A stretch of DNA of 64,000 nt from contig JAUIMB010000015.1 in assembly GCA_030432635.1 (NCBI GenBank), forward strand, positions 22,789-86,788, given 5' to 3'. This DNA is from Bacteroidia bacterium (GTDB lineage: Bacteria; Bacteroidota; Bacteroidia; Flavobacteriales; Flavobacteriaceae). Position 1 is the first letter of the stretch, and each line of letters begins with the position of its first letter. The position numbers were made by a program, and so were the translations under genes. The notes beneath the pieces were generated by a model. It was not told where the DNA came from. It did no database searches and was given only the letters and a program-made list of their open reading frames with translations. Below, in pieces: positions 1-8,528 of this stretch.

Positions 1-578
1 TGTACACCAAATGACAAGCCAATCACAAAAGCAATCAATATGAGCCATCTGTGACCTCGAGGATTGTGCATATCACGTTCCCAACGCAACCCTAAATAAA
101 ACAGAATGGACATGATTAGGGTTGCCATGGCATAAACTTCAGTTTCTACAGCATTAAACCAAAATGAATCTGTAAATGTGAAGGCCAAACTTCCTACTAA
201 TGCACTACCTAAAATCGCCATCGATGATTGCTTTGTCATGTCTTCCTCAGTGTCTTTCACCAATTTGCTCAACAACATTGTTATAGACCAAAACATGAAC
301 AATATGGTAAAAGCGCTTGATACAGCACTCATCATATTTAGCATTGCTCCAATTTGCGATGGCTCAAGGGCAAACATAGAAAAAAAAGCGCCTAACATTT
401 GAAATAAAGGTGCTCCAGGTGGATGGCCAACCTGAAGTTTTGATGAGGTCAGGATATACTCACCTGCATCCCAAAAACTCACTGTTGGCTCGATGGTAAG
501 TGCATAAACGATTAAGGCTACTGTAAACGCAAACCATCCTAAAATGGTGTTCCATTTCTTGAAGTTGAAATGTGTCAT
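1..578 (-). CDS. DUF2723 family membrane protein (TMEM260 / glycosyltransferase-117-like), N-terminal part
   Basis: Open frame on the minus strand from an ATG at 578 running off the left edge without a stop, so only the first ~192 residues are visible. The N-terminus has a hydrophobic segment (about residues 9-28) followed by a loop with SFWDAGEY and, shortly after, QVGHPPGAPLFQ; these acidic and HPPG motifs are typical of DUF2723 proteins, a family related to protein O-mannosyltransferases and human TMEM260. Further hydrophobic stretches follow. By family knowledge it is a polytopic inner-membrane glycosyltransferase-like protein of the kind common in Bacteroidota; donor and acceptor are not predictable here. 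Family call is firm, function is inference. Confidence 0.85.
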   Translation of the reverse strand, partial: MTHFNFKKWNTILGWFAFTVALIVYALTIEPTVSFWDAGEYILTSSKLQVGHPPGAPLFQMLGAFFSMFALEPSQIGAMLNMMSAVSSAFTILFMFWSITMLLSKLVKDTEEDMTKQSSMAILGSALVGSLAFTFTDSFWFNAVETEVYAMATLIMSILFYLGLRWERDMHNPRGHRWLILIAFVIGLSFGV

Positions 579-679
579 GTATTGGCTTATTTATCGCGAG
601 CGAATTTAACAATAAATATGTTATGCTCTGTGATTTTTAAGTAAACGTTACCATTTTTTGATTATTTTGCGGAAAATTA

Positions 680-710
680 TTTGTGCAAATAAAACTTTGT
701 ACTAAATTTG
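680..710 (+). promoter_or_regulatory. Bacteroidota-type promoter of tRNA-Gln
   Basis: TTTG at 680-683 and TAAATTTG at 703-710, separated by 19 bases. This fits the Bacteroidota sigma-ABfr consensus (TTTG at -33, TAnnTTTG at -7). It lies 58 bases before the tRNA. Confidence 0.7.
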
Positions 711-768
711 CACCCTCTTTCGCACAACTTGTGCTTTTGAGGGTATAATTCTCAAACAAATGAGATAA

Positions 769-841
769 TGGCCTATGGTGTAACTGGCAACACGTCTGGT
801 TTTGGTCCAGAAGAGTCTAGGTTCGAGCCCTAGTAGGCCAA
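769..841 (+). tRNA. tRNA-Gln (anticodon TTG)
   Basis: Cloverleaf readable by eye. The acceptor stem TGGCCTA (769-775) pairs fully with TAGGCCA (834-840), with A841 as discriminator. The anticodon stem TCTGG/CCAGA encloses the 7-base loop TTTTGGT, giving anticodon TTG, which reads CAA (Gln). The T arm contains the standard GGTTCGAGCCC. CCA is not encoded. A promoter of the Bacteroidota type lies upstream and a terminator directly follows, so it appears to be a single-tRNA transcript. Confidence 0.95.
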
Positions 842-843
842 CA

Positions 844-878
844 AAAAAAGTCTTCCAAATTGGAAGACTTTTTTTGTT
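844..878. terminator. Bidirectional intrinsic terminator between tRNA-Gln and usp
   Basis: A-rich arm then GTCTTCC, loop, GGAAGAC and seven T residues. Because both flanks are A/T runs, the hairpin can terminate both the tRNA transcript (+) and the convergent universal stress gene (-). Confidence 0.88.
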
Positions 879-888
879 ATACTTGAAT

Positions 889-1713
889 TTAAATCTTAAA
901 GGTTATGACAGGTAAATTTGCATGATTCACCAGATCTTCACTGATACTTCCATTGAAAAAATGGGCAATGCCTTGTCTACCATGTGTACTGATTCCAACA
1001 AGATCAGCATCGATGTCTTTCGAAAAGTTCAAAATACCTTTTTCAATAGATTCATCATTGTAGATGTTTATTGTGTAATTCTTAAAGCTGTAATCTTGAA
1101 TAAAATTATGGATGCGATCTTTTGCTTTTTGTGTTGTCGTAAAATTACTGGCAGTGTTCACCATCAGTAGATGGATTTGAGCACCAAATGCGGTTGCAAT
1201 TTCAGTCGCTTGTCGATACGTTTCTTTGTTATCTTTCTTAAAGTCTGAAGCAAAAACAATGTCATCAACACTAAAATCGTCATGGTCATTTTTTATGACC
1301 AAAACAGGAACGTGGGACGATCGGACGACCTTTTCAGCGTTTGAGCCAACAAACATTTCCTTTAAACCGCTTGCTCCATGGGAACCCATGGTGATCATGG
1401 TAATATTATGTTCCTTGCATATTTCTGAAATGCCATTGAAAGTGCCATCGGGTTTAACAATCTCATGAACGGTTAGGCCATTTAAATAGTCACTGTTCAT
1501 AATGTCCTCAAACTTCTTGTGGGCCATTTTCATAAAGAACATGACTTCTGGCACTTCTGCTTTTGCACTAACCGCATCTATTTCTTGCATCGGAATTTCC
1601 AACATGTGCAATAGATAAATTTCACTGCCATATCTTTTGGCAATTTGTGATGCGACTTTTAACGCTTGCTCTGCTTCTTTAGAGAAATCTGTAGGGACGA
1701 GTATTTTTTTCAT
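889..1713 (-). CDS. Universal stress protein with two tandem Usp domains
   Basis: 274 residues made of two UspA domains. Domain 1 (about 1-142) starts MKKILVPTDFS and ends with the nucleotide-binding signature GSHGASGLKEMFVGSNAEK. Domain 2 (about 150-274) ends with STHGRQGIAHFFNGSISED, a matching G-x2-G-x9-G(S/N) type loop. Both glycine loops are present, so ATP binding is plausible in both halves. Usp proteins are cytoplasmic and respond to energy or redox stress. The gene is monocistronic, convergent with the tRNA, and shares its terminator. The specific partner is unknown. Confidence 0.93.
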   Translation of the reverse strand: MKKILVPTDFSKEAEQALKVASQIAKRYGSEIYLLHMLEIPMQEIDAVSAKAEVPEVMFFMKMAHKKFEDIMNSDYLNGLTVHEIVKPDGTFNGISEICKEHNITMITMGSHGASGLKEMFVGSNAEKVVRSSHVPVLVIKNDHDDFSVDDIVFASDFKKDNKETYRQATEIATAFGAQIHLLMVNTASNFTTTQKAKDRIHNFIQDYSFKNYTINIYNDESIEKGILNFSKDIDADLVGISTHGRQGIAHFFNGSISEDLVNHANLPVITFKI

Positions 1714-1769
1714 TTTAGAGGTTGTTTAAGATATCATAAAATTAAGAATAAAAATCGAGACTTACACAC

Positions 1770-1801
1770 TTGTTATAATCAATTAAAAAATTGTATATTT
1801 G
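1770..1801 (+). promoter_or_regulatory. Probable promoter of the rimP-nusA-infB operon
   Basis: TTG at 1770-1772 and TATATTTG at 1794-1801, spaced 21 bases. The -7 element is a perfect TAnnTTTG; the spacing is slightly long. It predicts a transcript start near 1808 and a leader of about 57 bases before rimP. Confidence 0.6.
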
Positions 1802-1829
1802 CAGCGTTGTTTGAAGAAAAAAGAATAAT

Positions 1830-1855
1830 GAGCGGACGAAAAGTCCGCTCTTTTT
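1830..1855 (+). promoter_or_regulatory. Terminator-like hairpin in the rimP leader (possible attenuator)
   Basis: GAGCGGAC (1830-1837), loop GAAAA, perfect complement GTCCGCTC (1843-1850), then TTTTT (1851-1855). It sits between the predicted promoter and the rimP ATG at 1865, and no gene ends upstream on this strand, so it is not the terminator of another gene. An intrinsic-terminator shape in the leader of an operon encoding NusA suggests attenuation. What is seen is the hairpin; regulation is inference. Confidence 0.6.
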
Positions 1856-1864
1856 ATACTAAAA

Positions 1865-2329
1865 ATGTTCAGAGAGACGGTTAAGAAATTATTAGATGAG
1901 GCCTTAGAACAGCGTAAAGACCTGTTTTTAATTGATTTTGACATCAAACCAGATTACACGATAAAGGTTGTTATCGATGGTGATCAAGGTGTTTTGGTAG
2001 AGGACTGTATGTTCATTAGCCGTGCCATTGAACATAACTTAGATCGCGAAGAACAGGATTTTTCACTTGAAGTGTTGTCAGCAGGTGCGACTGCGCCTTT
2101 GGTGAACAAACGACAATACATCAAAAATATAGGTCGGAAACTCAGCGTGCAGACCACAGATAATGCCACTGTTGAAGGAACTTTAACCAAAGCCGATGAA
2201 GACACGATCCTTTTAGAGTGGAAAGCAAGAGAGCCCAAACCAGTTGGAAAGGGTAAAGTAACTGTAAAAAAGCAAGCCGAAATGGCATATGATGCAATTT
2301 CAAAGGCTCAAGTTGTAATAAAATTTTAA
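1865..2329 (+). CDS. rimP: Ribosome maturation factor RimP
   Basis: 154 residues, the normal size for RimP, which assists 30S subunit maturation. The N-terminal domain contains the characteristic VVIDGDQGVLVEDCMFISR stretch and LEVLSAGATAPL (family: LEVSSPG-like), followed by a C-terminal SH3-like domain around residues 80-154. First gene of the conserved rimP-nusA-infB operon, with nusA starting 6 bases after its stop. The ATG at 1865 is preceded by an A-rich stretch rather than a Shine-Dalgarno, usual in this phylum. Identification is secure from sequence and gene order. Confidence 0.95.
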   Translation: MFRETVKKLLDEALEQRKDLFLIDFDIKPDYTIKVVIDGDQGVLVEDCMFISRAIEHNLDREEQDFSLEVLSAGATAPLVNKRQYIKNIGRKLSVQTTDNATVEGTLTKADEDTILLEWKAREPKPVGKGKVTVKKQAEMAYDAISKAQVVIKF

Positions 2330-2335
2330 TTCATT

Positions 2336-3568
2336 ATGGAAAATATTGCGTTAATTGATTCTTTTTCAGAATTTAAAGATGAAAAATTAATCGATCGTGT
2401 AACGTTAATGGCGATTTTAGAGGATGTGCTAAGAAATGCGTTGAAGAAAAAGTATGGTGATGATGATAATTTTGACATCATTATTAATCCAGATAAAGGG
2501 GACTTGGAAATATGGCGAAATAGAATCGTTGTTGCCGATGGTGAAGTAGAAGAGCCAAATCAGGAGATCGCATTATCTGAAGCCCAAAAAATTGAACCTG
2601 ATTTTGAAGTAGGTGAGGATGTGGCCGAAGAAGTGAAACTAGTAGATCTTGGTCGTCGTTCAATTTTAGCGCTACGTCAAAACCTGATATCTAAAATTCA
2701 CGAGCACGACAATACCAATATCTATAAGCAATTTAAGGATCTAGAAGGTGAAATATATTCTGCTGAGGTACACCATATTCGCCACAGGGCAATTATTCTT
2801 TTGGATGATGAAGGGAATGAAATTATCCTTCCGAAGGATAAGCAAATACCATCAGATTTCTTTAGAAAGGGAGAAAATGTAAGAGGTATTATCGAAAGTG
2901 TAGAGCTGAAAGGAAACAAGCCTGCGATTATCATGTCTAGAACAGCTCCAGCCTTTTTGGAGAAGTTGTTCGAACAGGAGATCCCTGAAGTTTTTGACGG
3001 ACTTATTACCATTAAAAACGTCGTTAGAATTCCTGGTGAGAAGGCAAAAGTCGCCGTAGATTCTTACGATGATCGTATCGATCCTGTAGGTGCATGTGTA
3101 GGTATGAAAGGTTCTAGAATTCACGGCATTGTACGTGAGTTAGGTAATGAAAATATTGATGTTATCAATTACACCAACAACCTTCAATTGTTCATCACTA
3201 GAGCATTGAGCCCAGCAAGAGTGACGTCTATCAAGATTGACGAAGAGACTAAGCGTGCAGAGGTTTTGCTCAAGCCAGAAGAAGTATCGAAGGCGATTGG
3301 TCGAGGTGGTCATAATATTCGTTTGGCTGGACGATTAACAGGTTATGAGATTGATGTCTTTAGAGAAGGTGCCGAAGAGGATGTGGAATTATCGGAATTC
3401 TCAGATGAAATTGAAGGATGGATTATTGAGGAATTCAGTAAAGTGGGACTGGATACAGCAAAAAGCGTGCTAGAACAAGATGTCGAAGACCTTGTTAAAC
3501 GCACAGATTTAGAAGAAGAAACAATATTGGACGTTATAAGAATTCTGAAAGAGGAATTCGAAGATTAA
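2336..3568 (+). CDS. nusA: Transcription termination/antitermination factor NusA
   Basis: 410 residues. N-terminal RNA-polymerase-binding domain (about 1-125, opening with ALIDSFSEFKDEKLIDR), S1 domain (about 135-200), then KH1 and KH2 (about 230-345) with the KH loops GACVGMKGSRIHGI and AIGRGGHNIRLAG. A short helical tail ends the protein; there are no full acidic repeats as in the E. coli form, which is the usual Bacteroidota length. NusA modulates pausing, intrinsic termination and antitermination, so the terminator-like hairpin in its own operon leader is a natural target for feedback. Confidence 0.97.
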   Translation: MENIALIDSFSEFKDEKLIDRVTLMAILEDVLRNALKKKYGDDDNFDIIINPDKGDLEIWRNRIVVADGEVEEPNQEIALSEAQKIEPDFEVGEDVAEEVKLVDLGRRSILALRQNLISKIHEHDNTNIYKQFKDLEGEIYSAEVHHIRHRAIILLDDEGNEIILPKDKQIPSDFFRKGENVRGIIESVELKGNKPAIIMSRTAPAFLEKLFEQEIPEVFDGLITIKNVVRIPGEKAKVAVDSYDDRIDPVGACVGMKGSRIHGIVRELGNENIDVINYTNNLQLFITRALSPARVTSIKIDEETKRAEVLLKPEEVSKAIGRGGHNIRLAGRLTGYEIDVFREGAEEDVELSEFSDEIEGWIIEEFSKVGLDTAKSVLEQDVEDLVKRTDLEEETILDVIRILKEEFED

Positions 3569-3590
3569 TACCAAAACGTGTATTTGGTAT
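3568..3590 (+). other. Intercistronic hairpin between nusA and infB
   Basis: ATACCAAA (3568-3575), 7-base loop, perfect complement TTTGGTAT (3583-3590). The stem starts on the last base of the nusA stop codon and is followed by AAAAG, not by a T run, so it is unlikely to terminate; it may mark mRNA processing or partial stability differences. Confidence 0.5.
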
Positions 3591-3622
3591 AAAAGAATTT
3601 TAAGTTATATTACAAGCAATTT

Positions 3623-6295
3623 ATGGCTCAAACTAGATTAAATAAAGTATTACGGGAATTAAACATCTCTATTGATCGTGCAGTTGATTTTTTAGAATCA
3701 AAAGGTGTCGAGATAGAGAAGAGTCCGAATACGAAAATTTCAGAGGACGTATATGCGATCCTTTCCAATGAGTTCCAAACTGATGCCAATAAAAAGGCAG
3801 AGTCCCAGGAGGTCAGTGAAGCAAAGCTCAAGGAAAAGGAAGAGTTGCGTTTACAGCGAGAGCGTGAATTGGAAGAAAAAGCCGAAAAAGAGGCTAAAAA
3901 CAAGGAAGTCGTTAAGGCAAAAGCCGAATTAAGCGGTCCAAAACAAGTTGGTAAAATTGATCTCGACAAGAAGGAGGAAGAAAAGGTCGAGACTCCTAAA
4001 GAAGAACAAACTGAAAAGCCAAAGGAGAAAGCCAAAAAGAAGACTGAAGCCAAACCAAAAGTTGAGGAGCCAAAAAAAGTAGCGAAGAAGGAAGAGAAGA
4101 AGGTCGAAGCTGAAACTGCAACTGAAGAGCCAACCGAAGAAACTCTAAAAACACAATATACAAAGCTTTCAGGTCCTAAAATTGCAGGCGATAAGATTGA
4201 CTTGTCGCAATTTAATAGACCAAAAAAGAAAAAAGAAGAGAAAAAACCATCTTCCGATTCTGACAATAAACGGAAAAGACGTCGTATCAGCAAAGGTCCT
4301 ACTTCTGGTAATGACAATAGATCGAATAAAGGCGGAAACAGAGGTGGATTCAAAAAAGGCGGCAAGCGTAACATCGTAAAAGAAGAGCCAAGTGCAGAAG
4401 AAGTACAAAAGCAGGTTCGCGAAACATTAGAGAAGTTACAAGGAAAGTCCAACAAAGGCAAAGGTGCCAAGTATCGTAGAGAGAAAAGAGAACAACATAG
4501 AGAGCAATCTGAACTCGATCAAAAGATTGAAGCAGCTGAAAGTAAAGTCCTAAAAGTAACCGAATTTGTAACCGCAAATGAAGTCGCGACTATGATGGAT
4601 GTCTCGGTGACCGAGATTATTTCTGCATGTATGTCTCTTGGTATGATGGTGACGATGAACCAGCGCTTGGATGCTGAAACCTTATCGGTTGTAGCAGATG
4701 AATTTGGCTATAAAGTCGATTTTGTAACAGCAGATATCGAAGAAGCCATTGTTGAGGAAGATGACAAACCTGAAGATTTAAAACCACGTGCACCAATTGT
4801 TACCGTAATGGGTCATGTTGATCACGGTAAAACATCCTTGCTGGATTACATCAGGAAGGAAAACGTGATTGCTGGTGAATCAGGTGGAATTACGCAGCAT
4901 ATTGGAGCTTATGGTGTTGAATTGGATAACGGACAAAAAATTGCTTTCTTGGATACACCAGGTCACGAAGCCTTTACCGCAATGCGTGCTCGTGGTGCCC
5001 AAGTTACAGATATCGCAATTATCGTGATTGCTGCTGATGATGCTATCATGCCGCAAACAAAGGAAGCGATTGCGCACGCTCAGGCTGCTGAAGTGCCAAT
5101 TGTATTCGCGATCAATAAAATTGATAAACCTGGCGCAAATCCAGATAAAGTTAAAGAAGGTCTTGCCAATATGAATTTGTTGGTCGAAGATTGGGGCGGA
5201 AAAATCCAATCGCACGATATTTCTGCAAAAAATGGTACTGGTGTCAAGGAACTACTGGAAAAAGTATTGCTAGAAGCCGAATTGTTGGAGCTGAAAGCCA
5301 ATCCAAATAAAAATGCAAACGGAACGGTTGTAGAAGCCTTCTTGGATAAAGGTAGAGGTTATGTCTCCACGATATTAGTCCAAGCAGGTACTTTACGTGT
5401 TGGTGATTATGTACTTGCAGGTAAAAACAGTGGTAAGGTTAAAGCCATGCATGATGAAAGAGGTAAGGAAGTCAAAGCAGCCGGACCATCAACTCCTGTG
5501 TCTATTCTAGGTTTGGATGGTGCACCACAAGCTGGTGATAAGTTCAATGTCTTTGAAGATGAACGTGAGGCGAAGCAAATTGCTGCAAAACGTACACAAT
5601 TACAACGTGAGCAATCGGTGAGAACCCAACGTCATATTACTCTAGACGAAATCGGACGTCGAATTGCTTTAGGTGATTTCCAAGAATTGAACATCATTCT
5701 TAAAGGTGATGTGGATGGTTCTGTGGAAGCCTTGACCGATTCATTCCAGAAATTATCTACCGAAGAAATTCAAGTCAATATCATTCATAAGGGTGTTGGT
5801 GCGATAACTGAGAGTGATGTGTTGCTGGCAACAGCTTCAGATGCCATTATCATCGGATTTAATGTGCGACCAATGGGTAACGCACGTCAAATTGCCGATA
5901 ATGAAGAAATCGATATCAGAACATATTCCATCATCTATGATGCAATTAATGACTTGAAAGATGCAATGGAAGGCATGTTGTCTCCAGAGCTCAAGGAAGA
6001 AGTGACAGGTACTGCTGAAATCCGCGAGACCTTCAAGATTTCCAAAATTGGAACAATTGCTGGTTGTATGGTGACCAATGGAAAAATCTTCAGAAACTCT
6101 GGAATTCGACTAATTCGAGATGGTGTGGTGATTCATACAGGCGAATTGGTGTCCTTAAAGCGATTCAAGGACGATGTGAAGGAAGTGTCCAAAGGCTACG
6201 ATTGTGGTATGCAGTTGAAAAATTACAACGATATTCAAGTGGATGATGTCATTGAAGCCTTCCAAGAGGTTGAGGTGAAGAAAACTCTGAAATAA
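3623..6295 (+). CDS. infB: Translation initiation factor IF-2
   Basis: 890 residues. A short IF2-N helical domain (1-50) is followed by a very charged, Lys/Glu-rich linker (about 50-300), then the GTPase: G1 GHVDHGKT (397-404), G3 DTPGHEAF (from 444), G4 NKID (from 498) and G5 SAKNGTG. Domains II, III and the C-terminal fMet-tRNA-binding domain IV complete it (ending around [15 protein letters not shown]). IF-2 is a GTPase that brings initiator tRNA to the 30S subunit and promotes subunit joining. Third gene of the rimP-nusA-infB operon. The antisense open frames over the linker come from its biased composition. Confidence 0.98.
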   Translation: MAQTRLNKVLRELNISIDRAVDFLESKGVEIEKSPNTKISEDVYAILSNEFQTDANKKAESQEVSEAKLKEKEELRLQRERELEEKAEKEAKNKEVVKAKAELSGPKQVGKIDLDKKEEEKVETPKEEQTEKPKEKAKKKTEAKPKVEEPKKVAKKEEKKVEAETATEEPTEETLKTQYTKLSGPKIAGDKIDLSQFNRPKKKKEEKKPSSDSDNKRKRRRISKGPTSGNDNRSNKGGNRGGFKKGGKRNIVKEEPSAEEVQKQVRETLEKLQGKSNKGKGAKYRREKREQHREQSELDQKIEAAESKVLKVTEFVTANEVATMMDVSVTEIISACMSLGMMVTMNQRLDAETLSVVADEFGYKVDFVTADIEEAIVEEDDKPEDLKPRAPIVTVMGHVDHGKTSLLDYIRKENVIAGESGGITQHIGAYGVELDNGQKIAFLDTPGHEAFTAMRARGAQVTDIAIIVIAADDAIMPQTKEAIAHAQAAEVPIVFAINKIDKPGANPDKVKEGLANMNLLVEDWGGKIQSHDISAKNGTGVKELLEKVLLEAELLELKANPNKNANGTVVEAFLDKGRGYVSTILVQAGTLRVGDYVLAGKNSGKVKAMHDERGKEVKAAGPSTPVSILGLDGAPQAGDKFNVFEDEREAKQIAAKRTQLQREQSVRTQRHITLDEIGRRIALGDFQELNIILKGDVDGSVEALTDSFQKLSTEEIQVNIIHKGVGAITESDVLLATASDAIIIGFNVRPMGNARQIADNEEIDIRTYSIIYDAINDLKDAMEGMLSPELKEEVTGTAEIRETFKISKIGTIAGCMVTNGKIFRNSGIRLIRDGVVIHTGELVSLKRFKDDVKEVSKGYDCGMQLKNYNDIQVDDVIEAFQEVEVKKTLK

Positions 6296-6511
6296 TTCGA
6301 ATTCTTTCTAGAAAATATATCAGAAAAGACAGTCTGAAAAATGATTTGCGGTCACTCAGAGCGTTTAGTTCGCTCAAGTTTAAGTCCAGGTGAAAGCGAT
6401 GAATCTAATTTTGTTCTGTAAATAACTAGGTTATATTTTAGTGTAAGGAATGCCTTCATCTTATTCAGAATAACAATTCCCTGTAAGATCTTTTTTAGAC
6501 CACAAGTATGC

Positions 6512-6895
6512 TTATTTGTCCTCTTTTTTAGGCTCAAATACCATGGCCTTAGAGAATTTCTTCTTGATTTTCAAAAGTGCAATATCGGCTTCTAATCGAG
6601 TACTGAAATTACCGACCCATACCTTGTAATTTGGAGTTTCGTAAACCAATTCTGATGGCCATTGCGAAAAGGTGTTTTCAAATTTTTCTCGCAATGCAAT
6701 TGCTTTGGATCGAGACCCAAAATCCAATTGGATCTTGTACAAATCAGCTGTTTTCACATCCTTTTTGTAATCCAATAATTTTTCGATATCACTATCTTGG
6801 TCAATAATGACAGTTCCTTCCTGGGCAGTCACGATGGTAGATATACCAAGAAATACTGCTAGTATTAGGGTGATTTTAAGAGTTTTAAAGTTCAT
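6512..6895 (-). CDS. Secreted SPOR-domain protein
   Basis: 127 residues. A signal peptide (about 1-24, ending VTAQ) precedes a short acidic linker and a SPOR-like domain (about 48-122) with the typical pattern YKIQLDFGSRSKAIALREKF and YKVWVGNFSTRLEADIALLKIK. SPOR domains bind denuded glycan strands of peptidoglycan, often near the septum; here that is inference from the family. It is single and convergent with infB; about 216 bp separate them, in which I see no gene and no convincing terminator. Many flavobacteria carry such a small SPOR protein upstream of the act operon. Confidence 0.8.
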   Translation of the reverse strand: MNFKTLKITLILAVFLGISTIVTAQEGTVIIDQDSDIEKLLDYKKDVKTADLYKIQLDFGSRSKAIALREKFENTFSQWPSELVYETPNYKVWVGNFSTRLEADIALLKIKKKFSKAMVFEPKKEDK

Positions 6896-7051
6896 ATGAT
6901 CCTAAAATTTATTACAAAGAAAACGAATTTTTTGACGTCTTGTTTTATAAAGCCAAATTATTCGTCAACCAATTCAAAAATCATTTATTTAGAATGTTTA
7001 TAAATTACCAATTAACAGTTCTCTAACATTTATAAAATCGACTATAAGTAT

Positions 7052-7059
7052 TATTTTTG
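7052..7059 (+). promoter_or_regulatory. -7 element of the act respiratory operon
   Basis: TATTTTTG matches TAnnTTTG. It predicts a transcript start near 7065, which lies downstream of the in-frame ATG at 7061 and therefore supports the ATG at 7142 as the actA start. No clear -33 TTG is visible. Confidence 0.5.
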
Positions 7060-7141
7060 CATGAGATTTTACTCACGGATTTTTACAAATTTTACCTTGA
7101 AAAAACCGTACCAAAGTTTAGAAGATAATTCAACTAAGAAT

Positions 7142-8443
7142 ATGATACAGGTAATTTACCGTCAACTAACCTCAAAAATTCCGTTCCTGGGATTGGTTAT
7201 TTTACTTACGTTTTCTACTTCACTTACCGCTCAAGAAGGCGATCCAGCAAAAGGAAAAACTCTATTTAACACCAATTGTGCCGCATGTCATAATCTAGAT
7301 CGAAAAATGACTGGTCCAGCGTTGCGAAATGTTCAAGCAAGGTTGGAAGATGAGCATGGTTTGGATATTGATTGGATGCGTTCATGGATTAGAAACAGTG
7401 CTGGAATGGTGAAGGCTGGAGATGCCTACGCTAATCAGATTTATACAGAGTATAGTGGTACTGCGATGACAGCTTTTCCACAGTTGTCAGATCAGGATAT
7501 TGCTGATATTTTGGCATATACCGCAGAGCCTCTTCCAGTAGATGATGGTGGAGATGATGATAAAGATGATGATGACAAGGCTGCGGGAACTGATGGAGTT
7601 TCAAACCAATTAATTCTTGGGGCACTTGCCATTTTGTTTTGTTTGTTGGCAATGGCCTTAATTCTTGTTAGAAAAACACTCAATCGTTTTGCTGAGGAGA
7701 AAGGTATAGAGGCAGTTAAAGAAGATAAGAGCTTGCCATTATGGAAAGCCTTTGTGCAAAACCAATTCTTGGTATTGGTGACAGCCATATTCTTTTTATT
7801 AGCCAGTGCGTATTTTGTGTATGGTTACCTGTCTCAAATTGGTGTGGACCAAGGTTATGAGCCAGTGCAGCCAATTCATTTTTCACATAGAATCCATGCT
7901 GGAGATAATGGAATCGATTGTAAATACTGCCACTCTTCAGCAAGAGTTAGTAAAACATCGGGAATACCGTCATTAAATATCTGTATGAACTGTCATAAAT
8001 CTGTTTATGAGGTGGCTGCAGACACACATAAAGAAGGCTTAAATGAATATGGGATAGATTATAATGCTGAAATTAAAAAATTGTACGCTGCTGCTGGTTG
8101 GGATGATGTTGAGCAAAAATATACTGGTGACTCGAAACCAGTTAAGTGGGTGAGAATCCATAATCTTCCTGATTTTGCGTATTTCAATCACTCGCAACAC
8201 GTCGAAGTCGCTGGAGTGCAATGTCAAACATGCCATGGTCCTGTAGAGGAAATGGAAGTTATGTATCAGCATGCGCCATTGACCATGGGATGGTGTATCA
8301 ATTGCCATAGGGAAACCAATGTTAGGGTTGAGGACAACGCTTATTACACTAAAATACATGAAGAGTTGTCTAAAAAATATGGTGTAGACAAATTAACAGC
8401 TGCCCAAATGGGTGGTTTGGAATGCGGTAAGTGCCATTACTAA
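7142..8443 (+). CDS. actA: Alternative complex III multiheme cytochrome c subunit ActA
   Basis: 433 residues from the chosen ATG; a longer start at 7061 overlaps the predicted promoter and gives no better signal sequence. Signal peptide ends near LTAQ, then a monoheme cytochrome c domain with CAACH (C46) and axial-type Met region, an acidic Asp-rich linker, two hydrophobic segments (about residues 152-175 and 202-225), and a C-terminal multiheme part with CKYCH (C260), CMNCH (C281), CQTCH (C361), CINCH (C385) and CGKCH (C428). Six CxxCH motifs in total: a pentaheme ActA core plus a fused N-terminal monoheme domain. ActA passes electrons within the quinol:cytochrome c oxidoreductase ACIII on the periplasmic side. 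First gene of actABCDEF. Confidence 0.93.
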   Translation: MIQVIYRQLTSKIPFLGLVILLTFSTSLTAQEGDPAKGKTLFNTNCAACHNLDRKMTGPALRNVQARLEDEHGLDIDWMRSWIRNSAGMVKAGDAYANQIYTEYSGTAMTAFPQLSDQDIADILAYTAEPLPVDDGGDDDKDDDDKAAGTDGVSNQLILGALAILFCLLAMALILVRKTLNRFAEEKGIEAVKEDKSLPLWKAFVQNQFLVLVTAIFFLLASAYFVYGYLSQIGVDQGYEPVQPIHFSHRIHAGDNGIDCKYCHSSARVSKTSGIPSLNICMNCHKSVYEVAADTHKEGLNEYGIDYNAEIKKLYAAAGWDDVEQKYTGDSKPVKWVRIHNLPDFAYFNHSQHVEVAGVQCQTCHGPVEEMEVMYQHAPLTMGWCINCHRETNVRVEDNAYYTKIHEELSKKYGVDKLTAAQMGGLECGKCHY

Positions 8444-8460
8444 TGTAGTTTTGGCTAATG

Positions 8461-8491
8461 CCGAAAAATCGGAAATCCGTAAGAGGGATTT
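8461..8491 (+). other. Pair of small hairpins between actA and actB
   Basis: CCGA-AAAA-TCGG (8461-8472) followed at once by AAATCC (8473-8478) and GGGATTT (8485-8491). No T run follows, so processing or stability elements are more likely than termination. Confidence 0.35.
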
Positions 8492-8528
8492 GAAAATAAA
8501 ATTTAATACGAAGTAATTCAATTATAAT

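Noticed and set aside
3628..4470. 280-residue minus-strand open frame over infB
   Set aside because: Antisense to the Lys/Glu-rich IF-2 linker; Ser/Phe/Leu-rich composition is just the complement of AAG/GAA codons.
6296..6511. Possible gene or terminator in the infB-SPOR gap
   Set aside because: Only a 61-codon minus frame overlapping the SPOR gene end and weak hairpins; nothing supported.
7061..7141. Longer N-terminus for ActA
   Set aside because: The ATG at 7061 lies within two bases of the predicted -7 element and upstream of the transcript start; the ATG at 7142 gives a proper signal peptide.
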